From SKKL01 sp046543225 (lineage in GTDB: Bacteria; Actinomycetota; Acidimicrobiia; Acidimicrobiales; SKKL01), in assembly GCA_046543225.1 (NCBI GenBank), contig JBKGZW010000040.1, forward strand, positions 1 through 19,808: a stretch of 19,808 nucleotides of DNA, in the 5' to 3' direction. Shown here piece by piece: positions 1 through 8,200 of this stretch (position 1 is the first letter of the stretch; each line of letters begins with the position of its first letter). Both the position numbers and the translations under genes were made by a program. Below the pieces are notes generated by a model. That model searched no databases and was not told the DNA's origin. It saw only the letters and a program-made list of their open reading frames with translations.

Positions 1-411
1 CGGCTCCCGAACGGCATCGACACGCCGTGCCACGAGCGCGGCGTCTCGCTGTCCTCGGGCGAACGGCAGCTGCTGGCCCTCGCCCGGGCGTTCCTCGCCC
101 GCCCCCGCGTGCTCGTCCTCGACGAGGCCACCTCCAACCTCGATCTGCGTTCAGAAGCGAAGATCGAGCGCGCGCTCGACACCCTCCTCGAGGGGCGGAC
201 GGCCATCATCATCGCCCACCGCCTGGCGACGGCGATGCGTGCCGATCGCATCGCCGTGGTGCGCGACGGCGGCATCGCCGAGCTCGGCAGCCACGACGAG
301 CTGGTCGCGCTCGGCGGGCACTACGCCGACATGTACGCCACATGGGAGCGACACGCCGCCGGCGACGGCACCCACGCCGTGCCCTCCGGGACCTCGACCC
401 CGCGCCACTGA
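1..411 (+). CDS. ABC exporter ATP-binding domain, C-terminal fragment
   Basis: This is the 3' end of a gene that begins before the window; 136 residues are visible, read in frame from base 1. It holds the second half of an ABC ATPase domain. The signature segment is LSSGERQLLALAR (visible residues 17-29), the Walker B/D-loop is VLVLDEATSNLD (D41 and E42 are the magnesium and catalytic acids), and the H-loop is IIAHRL (H73). The ending, a GSHDEL-type segment followed by a tyrosine-containing tail, is typical of MsbA/LmrA-type proteins in which the ATPase follows a six-helix membrane domain. From the family it would power export of a lipid, drug or peptide. The substrate cannot be inferred because the membrane half is outside the window. 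It converges with the binding-protein gene and is separated from it by a hairpin. Confidence 0.9.
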   Translation, partial: RLPNGIDTPCHERGVSLSSGERQLLALARAFLARPRVLVLDEATSNLDLRSEAKIERALDTLLEGRTAIIIAHRLATAMRADRIAVVRDGGIAELGSHDELVALGGHYADMYATWERHAAGDGTHAVPSGTSTPRH

Positions 412-426
412 GACAGCCCGGACGCA

Positions 427-460
427 CCGAAGGGGGACCACTGGCGCGATCCCCCTTCGG
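427..460. terminator. Hairpin between convergent genes, likely bidirectional terminator
   Basis: Two perfectly complementary 11-base arms, CCGAAGGGGGA at 427-437 and TCCCCCTTCGG at 450-460, flank a 12-base loop. The hairpin sits in the 69-base gap between two convergent stop codons, where a shared terminator is expected. There is no T-run on either side, so intrinsic termination would have to work without a U-tract, as is often proposed for actinomycetes. Confidence 0.7.
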
Positions 461-480
461 CGCGTGCGGATCTGGTCGTG

Positions 481-2190
481 TCAGCCCTCGCGGCCCGACC
501 GGCGCTGATAGCGCGGCGGACGGTCCTCCTCGGGCCGCTCGTCGAAGACCACCACCGTGCCCTCGGGCTCGAAGAACGGGGTCGTGGACTCGCCGACCTC
601 ACCGGGAAGGTACCGCTTCCCCTCGTCGAGGTACCGGTACATGCCGACGTCGTCGGCGTCGGTGCGAGGATCGGGCTCCTCGGCATCCCAGTAGAGCAAG
701 GTCACGTCATCCGCGCCGAGGTAGTCGGGCCACTCCCACAGCACCTCGCCGTAGGAGGTGCCGTACTGGGTCCGGTATCCCCAAGCCGGTTCGAACGAGA
801 ACATCCCGTCGCGGAACGTCTCGGGTGTGAGCTCGGGACCGGCCAGATGGACACCGGTGAAGAGCCGGGACCAGGCGAAGATGTCGGGATAGTTGGACAG
901 CTCCTCGCCGAGGTGCCAGCTCACCAGGTTTCCCTCTTGCTGGGTGTAGGCAGGGTCGATGGGCGGCAACAGGTAGGAGAGACCGAAGGCGTTGGCCCAC
1001 TGGTCCTGGTCGTACAGACGGGCCAGGTCCGAGTTGTCGGTGGCCGTCGCCCCCACCACGATCCACTCCGGCCAGTAGTCCTGGTCGGTGGCCTGGCTGG
1101 TCAGCTGCTGGGGCATCAACGGATCGGTGGCGATGATCACCGAGGTGACCCCTGCCTCCTTGAGACGGGTGATGATCGCCTGGGCATCCTCCTCGCGGTT
1201 GTCCGAGTCGGCCATGAAGGTGATGCTCGCCGCCAGCTCGACGTCGTGCTCGGCCAGTTGCTCCTCGAAGAACTCGACCCCGTCCCGGTACGCGCCGTCC
1301 GGGGTCTCGTACCACACCAGTCCGAACTGACGCTCGGTGTCCTGCAGCTCGGGGGTCCCCGCGTACTGGGCGGGCGATCCGGCCAACCGGTTGGCGATGA
1401 AGTCGGCCCGGTGCACATAGCCCTGGGTCGACGACATGAGACCGGACCACACGTGTGGCGCCCACTCGAGGTAGTTCTCGATGGGCTGCGACGCGGTGCA
1501 GAAGCACATGACACCACGATCGACCAGCTCGTTCACATAGGCGTTGATGGCGCCGCCGCCCGGCCCGTTGATCACCGCGAACGCGCCGACCTCCTCGGCG
1601 ATGGTGATGGCATCGGCCCGGGCCGCGGCCTCATCGCCTCCCTCGCCGGAGGCCTCGACCACCTCGACCCGCACCTCGCGGCCGTAGGTCTCGTACAGGT
1701 CGTTGAAGGCGCCCACCATCTTGAGCCGGTTCTCGGCCTCCTCCTCCGGCTCGGGCGGCGTGATACCGGTGCGCTGCTGCGCGTCGAGTCCCTCGTCGCT
1801 CGTCTCACTCTCGTAGAACGCGACGACGATCTCGTCCTCGGTCACGCCCTGGTAGGTGGATCCGCCGTTGTCCGCGCCCTCTGGCCACAGGGGCACGCAG
1901 TTGGGAGCCTGGACGGAGGGCACCATGATCCGACCCGTCTCGGGGTCGCAGTCGGGGGCGTCCATCGGATCGCCCAGGTCGTCTCCCACCGAGACCTCGT
2001 CGGAGCCCTCGTCGGAGCTCCCTTCGGTGGTCTCGGTGTCGTCTGGTCCGACCGCGACGTCGTCGCCGTCGTCACCGTCGTCGCTCCCGCTCAACGCGCC
2101 GATCGCCACCACCGCGGCGATCACCACGATCGCGACCAGCACTGGCCAGTAGCGAGCGATGGCAGGACTGGTCTTGGTTGACTCTTCCAC
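481..2190 (-). CDS. Membrane-anchored substrate-binding protein of Liv/HAAT type
   Basis: This 569-residue protein resembles the periplasmic-binding family Peripla_BP_6, which delivers amino acids or small organic acids to Liv-type ABC importers. The GTG at 2190 is chosen because a G-rich Shine-Dalgarno lies about seven bases upstream and the protein then begins sensibly: a short basic segment and one membrane helix at about residues 16-33 (VLVAIVVIAAVVAIGAL). The open frame extends further upstream, but that part looks non-coding. No lipobox is visible, so the helix probably acts as an uncleaved anchor. A low-complexity Asp/Gly/Ser/Thr linker follows (about residues 34-75), then the two-lobe binding domain; segments such as AFAVINGPGGGAINAYV and GVTSVIIATDP fit its alternating beta-alpha pattern. 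It is divergent from the permease and ATPase genes and is presumably their binding protein. The ligand is unknown. Confidence 0.85.
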   Translation of the reverse strand: MEESTKTSPAIARYWPVLVAIVVIAAVVAIGALSGSDDGDDGDDVAVGPDDTETTEGSSDEGSDEVSVGDDLGDPMDAPDCDPETGRIMVPSVQAPNCVPLWPEGADNGGSTYQGVTEDEIVVAFYESETSDEGLDAQQRTGITPPEPEEEAENRLKMVGAFNDLYETYGREVRVEVVEASGEGGDEAAARADAITIAEEVGAFAVINGPGGGAINAYVNELVDRGVMCFCTASQPIENYLEWAPHVWSGLMSSTQGYVHRADFIANRLAGSPAQYAGTPELQDTERQFGLVWYETPDGAYRDGVEFFEEQLAEHDVELAASITFMADSDNREEDAQAIITRLKEAGVTSVIIATDPLMPQQLTSQATDQDYWPEWIVVGATATDNSDLARLYDQDQWANAFGLSYLLPPIDPAYTQQEGNLVSWHLGEELSNYPDIFAWSRLFTGVHLAGPELTPETFRDGMFSFEPAWGYRTQYGTSYGEVLWEWPDYLGADDVTLLYWDAEEPDPRTDADDVGMYRYLDEGKRYLPGEVGESTTPFFEPEGTVVVFDERPEEDRPPRYQRRSGREG

Positions 2191-2219
2191 TCGGTTTCCC
2201 CCCCGATGAACTGACTGTG

Positions 2220-2247
2220 GTGGCAGGTGGTGTCCACCGCCTGCCAC
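2220..2247. promoter_or_regulatory. Inverted repeat in the divergent transporter promoter region
   Basis: Arms GTGGCAGGTGG (2220-2230) and CCGCCTGCCAC (2237-2247) are complementary except for one T·G pair. They surround a 6-base centre whose outer bases also pair. The repeat lies in the 148-base space between the two divergent starts (2190 and 2339), 30 bases from the binding-protein start. It could be a repressor operator or a leader hairpin in the minus-strand message. I see no convincing -10/-35 pair to place it precisely. Confidence 0.4.
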
Positions 2248-2338
2248 GCGCAGACTACCCTGTTGGCCACGCGAGGTCGCCGCAGGTTGGAACGTGGTCG
2301 CTTCGCCACGTGTCGCACTTGACATCTCAGGGGGGAAC

Positions 2339-2938
2339 ATGCAAGTCGAGCCGACCACGTCGCGAACCGCGCACCGGGGCGCCGCGGCGCTCCGCCGCTC
2401 TCTGTTCGCGGTCGTCGCCGCCGCCTTGATGGCCGGGTGCGTGCTGCCCGGCAGCGAAGAGGCCGACGATGCGAGCCTCGACGTCGAGCGCCCGCTCCGG
2501 GAGTCCGGCGACGTCGAGGGCCGCGTCGACGATCCGCTCGAGGTCTACGGCATCACCGCCACGGTGACCGAGGTCGGGCGCGTCGACGAGTACAACGAGT
2601 TCGACACATGGGGCTACATCTGGGCCCGGGTGCGCGTCGAGAACACCACTTCCCGCGAGATCGACTTCCATCGTCGACAGTTCCAGCTCGAGAAGCCCGA
2701 CGAGACCGTCTCCAACACGGCCAGCATCAGCACCGAGACCCAGATCGAAGGCAGCTCGGTCACCCGGCCCGACGTCCTCGCCCCGGGAGAGACCGGGGAG
2801 GGCCAGGTCATCTACACCGTCGGCGATCTCGACGGTCAGTTCGCGCTCATCTACCGCCCGGATCCTCCGAGCGAGGACGTCATCGATGCCGAGCGCGGCG
2901 TGTGGGTGTTCGAGAGCAGCCCGCAAGACGCCGAATGA
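2339..2938 (+). CDS. Lipoprotein with DUF4352-like immunoglobulin-fold domain
   Basis: The product has 199 residues. The ATG at 2339 is preferred over an in-frame start 45 bases upstream because AGGGGGGAAC lies directly before it and the signal peptide then has normal length. Arginines at 9, 13, 19 and 20 precede a hydrophobic stretch ending in the lipobox LMAGC (Cys34), so the mature protein should be lipid-anchored outside the membrane. Residues about 65-190 look like a DUF4352-type beta-sandwich: an opening YGITATVTEV strand, a central segment YIWARVRVENTTSREID, and a late GETGEGQVIYTV segment. Such domains occur in secreted and lipid-anchored proteins of unknown role. Its stop overlaps the permease start (ATGA), which suggests it is an accessory extracytoplasmic part of the transporter. 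That function is inference. Confidence 0.8.
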   Translation: MQVEPTTSRTAHRGAAALRRSLFAVVAAALMAGCVLPGSEEADDASLDVERPLRESGDVEGRVDDPLEVYGITATVTEVGRVDEYNEFDTWGYIWARVRVENTTSREIDFHRRQFQLEKPDETVSNTASISTETQIEGSSVTRPDVLAPGETGEGQVIYTVGDLDGQFALIYRPDPPSEDVIDAERGVWVFESSPQDAE

Positions 2939-5283
2939 CCGTCGCCACCACCCCCACGGTCGCGGGGCGCCCACCGCTCATCACCACCGAGTCGCTGCGG
3001 TCGGCGGGCCTGATCGCCGCGTGTGGGGTCGGCTTCCTCGCCATCCAGTCGGTCCTGTTGCCCATGCCCCTGGGCGTGGTGGTCCAGGGCGCGATCATCG
3101 GAGGGCTCACCGCCCTCATCGCCCTCGGCATCGCGCTGGTCTACCGAGCCAACCGCATCATCAACTTCGCCCAGGGTGACCTCGGCGCGGTGCCGACGGT
3201 GTTCACCGTCCTGCTCATCTCCGGAGCAGGGGTCCCGTTCCTGCTCGCGCTGCCCGTCGGGATCGCAGGAGCCCTCGCGCTCGGCGCCCTGGTGGAGTTC
3301 ACCATCATCCGCCGCTTCGCCAACGCGCCTCGCCTGATCCTCACCGTCGCCACCCTCGGCCTGGCCCAGGCGCTGGCCGGCTTCGGCCTCATCCTGCCAT
3401 CGCTGCTCAACAACGCCTGGCCGGGGATCTTCCCCGACAGCGGCGTCAGCGGCACCTTCCCCGCCCCCTTCGATGCCCGGTTCAACATCGGCACCGTCGT
3501 GTTCGGCGGCAACGACATCATCGCCCTGGTGGCGATCGTCGCCTCGGTCGCCGCGCTCTCGGCGTTCTTCCGCTACACCCGCATCGGCATCGCGGTCCGG
3601 GCCAGCGCCGAGAGCGCCGACCGCGCCATGCTGCTCGGCATCCCCGTGAAGCGCATCGGCACCATCGTGTGGGTCATCGCCAGCTTCCTCGCGTTCCTCG
3701 CCCTGTTCCTGCGGGCGGGCGTCCTCGGGCTCTCACTCGGCACGGTGCTCGGCCCAACCATCCTCATCCGGGCTCTGGCCGCCTGTGTCATCGGCCGTAT
3801 GGAACGCATGGCGGTGATCTTCTGGTCGGCGGTCGGACTGGGCATCCTCGAACGGGGCATCTTCTGGAACACCGATCGCAGTGCGCTGGTCGCGCCGGTG
3901 ATCTTCGGTGTCCTGCTGGTCGTGCTCCTCATCCAACGCCGGGCCAAGCTCGCTCGCACCGACGAGCAGTCCAACTGGCAGGCGGTCGCCGACGTGCGTC
4001 CGGTGCCACCGGAGCTCGCCCGCCTTCCCGAGGTCCGCTGGGGGTTCCGGGGGGTGTACCTGGCCCTGCTGGCCGTCGCCCTGGCACTGCCCCCGATCCT
4101 GTCGGTGAGCCAGATCAACCTCGCGGCGACGGTCTTCATCTACGCCATGGTCGCGGTGTCGTTGGTGGTGCTCACCGGTTGGGCCGGTCAGGTGAGTCTC
4201 GGCCAGGTCGCGTTCTTCGGCTTCGGCGCCGCGATCGCCGGCGCGATCACCACAAGGTTCGGGTGGGACATCTCGCTGGCGATCCTCGTGGCAGCGGTCG
4301 TCGGCGCGGTCATGGCGGTGGTGATCGGCCTCCCGGCACTTCGGGTCAAGGGGCTGTTCCTCGCGGTGATCACCCTGGCCTTCGCCGCCGCCACCTCCGC
4401 CTACTTCCTGAACCGGGGCGACTTCGGTTGGTGGCTCCCCGACGGTCGCGTCGACCGTGGCGACCTGTTCGGCCTGATCCCCCTCGGCACCGAGACCCAG
4501 TACTACTACTTCGCGTTCGCCTGCCTGCTGTTGATGATGGCCATGGCCAGACAGCTCCGGCAGTCGCGGGTCGGGAGGGTGATCGTCGGTGTCCGTGAGA
4601 ACGAGCGGGGAGCACAGGCCTATGCGGTCAACCTGGTTCGAGCCAAGCTCACCGCGTTCGCGATCTCGGGTTTCATCGCCGCCTTCGCGGGTGCGGTGTT
4701 CGTCCACCACCAGCGGGACTTCGGCATCCAGCCCTACGCCACGACCGAGAGCCTCGTCGTCTTCACCATGGTCGTCATCGGCGGGCTCGGCTCGATTCCG
4801 GGAGGCATCGTCGGCGCGCTCTACGTCAAGGGCACCCAGAACTTCCTTCCCAGCGAGCTGAGCTTCTTCGCCAGCGGGCTAGGGCTCCTGGCGGTCCTCA
4901 TCGCCCTCCCCGGTGGCCTGGCTTCGCTCATCTACCGCGGCCGCGACGCCATCCTCCGCCGGGTGGCCGAACGCCGCAGGATCATGGTCCCCAGCCTCTT
5001 CGCCGACGCGACCGACCTCGACGGCATCACCAGCAGCCGCGAGAAGGGCATGGAGTTCGTCCGCCAGATGGCCGACTTCATGGATGCCTCCCGCGCCTCG
5101 GCCTCCGCCGCTCGCGCCCAGCGTCGCACCGACGCCGTGGAGGGGCGGGACGAAGACGCCGACGACGAGGGACTGGACGACGACGCGCCGGCGGCACCCC
5201 AGCTCCCCGATGACGATGCCTCGCTGATCGCTCCTCCGCGCCCCGACTCCGAAGCCCCGACCGGTCGAGGAGGTCGCCGGTGA
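2935..5283 (+). CDS. Fused LivH-LivM branched-chain-type ABC permease
   Basis: This 782-residue inner-membrane protein joins both permease subunits of a Liv/HAAT importer. The LivH half covers about residues 25-340 and carries the family pattern ALIALGIALVYRANRIINFA (around 60-80) and a coupling segment RASAESADRAMLLGI. The LivM half covers about 368-682, with LTGWAGQVSLGQVAFFGFG, VIGLPALRVKGLFLAVITLA and the coupling segment VRENERGAQAYAVN, which would dock on the ATPases. A roughly 100-residue hydrophilic tail follows, rich in Ala and Arg and then in Asp/Glu, and resembles nothing I recognise in LivM. Separate LivH and LivM are about 300-400 residues each, so the total length fits a fusion. 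The ATG at 2935 overlaps the upstream stop; the 3' end overlaps the next GTG by four bases. The substrate is not deducible. Confidence 0.92.
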   Translation: MTVATTPTVAGRPPLITTESLRSAGLIAACGVGFLAIQSVLLPMPLGVVVQGAIIGGLTALIALGIALVYRANRIINFAQGDLGAVPTVFTVLLISGAGVPFLLALPVGIAGALALGALVEFTIIRRFANAPRLILTVATLGLAQALAGFGLILPSLLNNAWPGIFPDSGVSGTFPAPFDARFNIGTVVFGGNDIIALVAIVASVAALSAFFRYTRIGIAVRASAESADRAMLLGIPVKRIGTIVWVIASFLAFLALFLRAGVLGLSLGTVLGPTILIRALAACVIGRMERMAVIFWSAVGLGILERGIFWNTDRSALVAPVIFGVLLVVLLIQRRAKLARTDEQSNWQAVADVRPVPPELARLPEVRWGFRGVYLALLAVALALPPILSVSQINLAATVFIYAMVAVSLVVLTGWAGQVSLGQVAFFGFGAAIAGAITTRFGWDISLAILVAAVVGAVMAVVIGLPALRVKGLFLAVITLAFAAATSAYFLNRGDFGWWLPDGRVDRGDLFGLIPLGTETQYYYFAFACLLLMMAMARQLRQSRVGRVIVGVRENERGAQAYAVNLVRAKLTAFAISGFIAAFAGAVFVHHQRDFGIQPYATTESLVVFTMVVIGGLGSIPGGIVGALYVKGTQNFLPSELSFFASGLGLLAVLIALPGGLASLIYRGRDAILRRVAERRRIMVPSLFADATDLDGITSSREKGMEFVRQMADFMDASRASASAARAQRRTDAVEGRDEDADDEGLDDDAPAAPQLPDDDASLIAPPRPDSEAPTGRGGRR
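5267..5274 (+). promoter_or_regulatory. Strong Shine-Dalgarno for the MFS-ABC fusion
   Basis: GAGGAGGT lies five bases before the GTG at 5280, inside the last codons of the permease gene. It is an almost complete anti-16S match and fixes the GTG as the start. With the GTGA stop/start overlap it implies translational coupling of the permease and ATPase proteins. Confidence 0.75.
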
Positions 5284-8200
5284 CCACCCACGACACCACA
5301 CCGGCCGAACAGGGAGACGAGCCCGAGGAACCGACATCGCGCCGTCGCAAGGCCACCGACCCGGGTGCCGGCACCCGCCCGGTCTCCGAGCGGCTCCGCG
5401 ACTGGAAGCCCTCCAACATCACCCAGGGGGCCCCGGTCTACCCACTGTTCGTCCTGTTCGGGCTCAACGTGGTCGACGAGCTGGACCGCGAGGCGTTCAA
5501 CGTCCTGCTCCCCAACATCCGCGACCACTTCGGACTCGGGATCACCGGCATCCTCACCCTCATCTCGGTGGTCGGCTTCTTCGTGCTGTTCCTCGAGATC
5601 CCGCTCGCCCACCTCGCCGATCGACGCAACCGCACCCGCATCGCCGCGGGCGGCGCCGCCGCCTGGGGCGTGGCCTCGGCGCTCACCGGGGCCGCCACCA
5701 ACATCTGGATGGTCGGCGCCGTGCGGGGTGCTGCCAACCTCGGACGCGCGGTCAACGGCGCCACCCACCGGCCGTTGCTCTCGGACTACTACTCGATCAA
5801 CGTCCGCCCCGCGGTGTTCGCCGCGCACGACGCGGCGAACTCGATCGGTCGCATCATCGGGCCGATCGCGGCCGGGACCCTCGCGTTCTACTTCACCTGG
5901 CGCACGCCGTTCTTCGTGTTCGCCGTCCCCACGATGATCTTCGTGCTGCTGGCGCTGCGGCTCAAGGAACCGGTGAGGGGGTTCCACGAGCGCCAGGCTC
6001 ACGGAGCCGACGAGGCCACCGCCACCACCGAGGAGGCCCCCGCATCGATGGCCGAGGCGTGGCGGGTGCTGTGGCAGGTGCGGACGCTGCGCCGCATCTG
6101 GATCGCCACGCCGGTGCTGGCCATCCCCATCTTCACGCTCTCCCCCCTGCTGCAACTCTTCTATGCCGACGTGCTCGGCCTCGACGAGTACCAGCGCGGG
6201 CTGGTGTCGGCCGCCACCGAGCCCTTCCAGATCGTGGGTCTGCTCGTCGGCATCCCGATCGCCACGAAGCTGATGCGCAAGGACCCGGCGCTGCTGCTCA
6301 AGTTCCTCGGCATCGCCGGCGCGCTGCAGGTCCTCGCCCTGTTCCTCCTGGTCTTCACCGAGAACCTGCCCATGGTCATCGCCATGCGAGCCGCGCTCGC
6401 CCTGGTCACCTCGTCCACCGCGCCCGGTCTGGCCGCCGCCACGTCGCTCATCGTCCCGCCCCGGGTCCGTTCGATGGGCTTCACCATCGGGAACCTGTTC
6501 CTCATCCCGTCGCTGCTGGCGGGGCCCATCCTGGGCGCGCTCGCCGATCAGTGGGGCCTGCGGACCTCGCTCATCGTCCTGTGCCCAATGATCTTGCTGG
6601 GGGTGGCGATGATCACCTCCGCCGGGCCCTTCATCACTCCCGACATCCACAAGGTGCGCACCTCGACGGTGGCCATGGCCGAGGTCCGCAAGGCCCGCGA
6701 GGAGGGCCAGGCCAAGCTCCTCCTGGTCAAGGAGCTCGACGTGCACTACGACACCGTCCAGGTGCTCTTCGACGTCGACTTCGAGATCGACGAGGGCGAG
6801 ATCATCGCGCTGCTCGGCACCAACGGGGCGGGCAAGTCCACGCTGTTGAAGACCATCTCGGGGCTCGTCGAGCCCTCGGCCGGGGCCATCATCTTCGACG
6901 GGGTCAACATCAGCAACGCACCCCCGAACGAGATCGTGCGCCACGGCGTGGTCCAGGTGCCCGGTGGCAAGGGCATCTTCCCGTCGCTGTCGGTCGGTGA
7001 GAACATCCGGCTGGCGGGATGGCCCTACGTCGACGAACCCGAGTACCTGCAGGCCGCCACCGAGGAGGTCCTCGGACGCTTCCCGATCCTCCGCGAGCGC
7101 TGGAACGATGCCGCCGGGAACCTCTCGGGTGGCGAACAACAGATGCTCACCCTGTCGATGGCCTTCATCGCCAAACCCCGCCTCCTGATGATCGACGAGC
7201 TCTCACTCGGTCTGGCGCCGGTGATCGTCGAGCGTCTGCTCGAGGTGGTCCAGGCGATCCGCGCTCGCGGCACCACGATCATCCTCGTGGAGCAGTCGAT
7301 CAACGTCGCCCTCACCGTCGCCGAGACCGCGTACTTCATGGAGAAGGGCGAGATCCGATTCAAGGGACCGACCAGCGAGCTGCTCGAACGCCCCGACATC
7401 CTCCGGGCGGTCTTCCTCGAAGGGGCTGCCTCCCTCGAAGGGGCCGAGCACTCGCCCCGGGTCGCCTCCGGCACCCGCTCGAACCAGGCGGTTGAACCCG
7501 ACTCACCCGTCCTCACCGCAGAAGGGCTCACCCGCTCCTACTCGGGGGTCCTCGCGGTCAACGACATCAGCTTCGACCTGCGACGCGGCGAGATCCTGGG
7601 GATCATCGGACCGAACGGTGCCGGCAAGACATCCTTGTTCGACCTCCTGTCGGGCTATCTCACCCCCGACCGCGGACGACTGTGGTTCGACGGCCGTGAC
7701 ATCACCCACCTGTCGCCCAGCGCCCGCGCCTGGTTGGGCTTGGGGCGCTCGTTCCAGGACGCACGGCTGTTCCCGGGCCTCACGGTCAAGGAGACGATCT
7801 CGCTGGCGCTCGAGCGCACCGTCGAGGTTCGCGACCCCGTCGCCACCGCGCTCGGCCTCCCCGTGGTCCGTGACTCCGAGCGGAAGGTGGCGGCCCGCGC
7901 CGACGAGCTCATCGAGATGCTCGGCCTCGAGGCCTATGCCACCAAGTTCGTCCGCGAGCTCTCCACCGGTAGCCGAAGGATCGTCGACATCGCCTGCATC
8001 CTGGCCCACGACCCCAAGGTCATCCTCTTCGACGAACCCTCATCAGGGATCGCCCAGCGCGAGAGCGAGGCCCTCGGCCCGATGTTGTCCCGCATCCGCG
8101 AGGTCACCGGAGCCAGCCTCGTCGTCATCGAGCACGACATGCCGCTGATCCGCTCGGTGTCCGACGAGATCATGGCGCTCGAGCTCGGCGAGGTGGTCAT

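Noticed and set aside
2034..2095. Runs of GAC/GAT-type codons resembling a tandem DNA repeat
   Set aside because: They encode the acidic linker of the binding protein; spacing is irregular and there is no unit conserved enough to call a repeat array.
478..2181. Long open frame on the plus strand opposite the binding-protein gene
   Set aside because: It mirrors the real minus-strand gene in high-GC DNA; its translation is low-complexity Gly/Val/Leu/Arg/His without a recognisable domain, while the minus strand gives a clear binding protein.
2317..2322. TTGACA as a -35 box for the lipoprotein operon
   Set aside because: A -10 at normal spacing would fall on or after the ATG at 2339, so this hexamer cannot drive a complete message from that start.
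2437..2934. Upstream extension of the LivHM open frame
   Set aside because: The frame stays open but reads as Arg/Pro/His-rich out-of-frame sequence of the lipoprotein gene. The ATG at 2935 with the ATGA overlap is the natural start.
4932..7139. Roughly 735-codon open frame on the minus strand
   Set aside because: It lies antisense to the permease and MFS-ABC genes and its translation is Gly/Asp/Arg/His-rich with no motifs. It is a codon-bias shadow.
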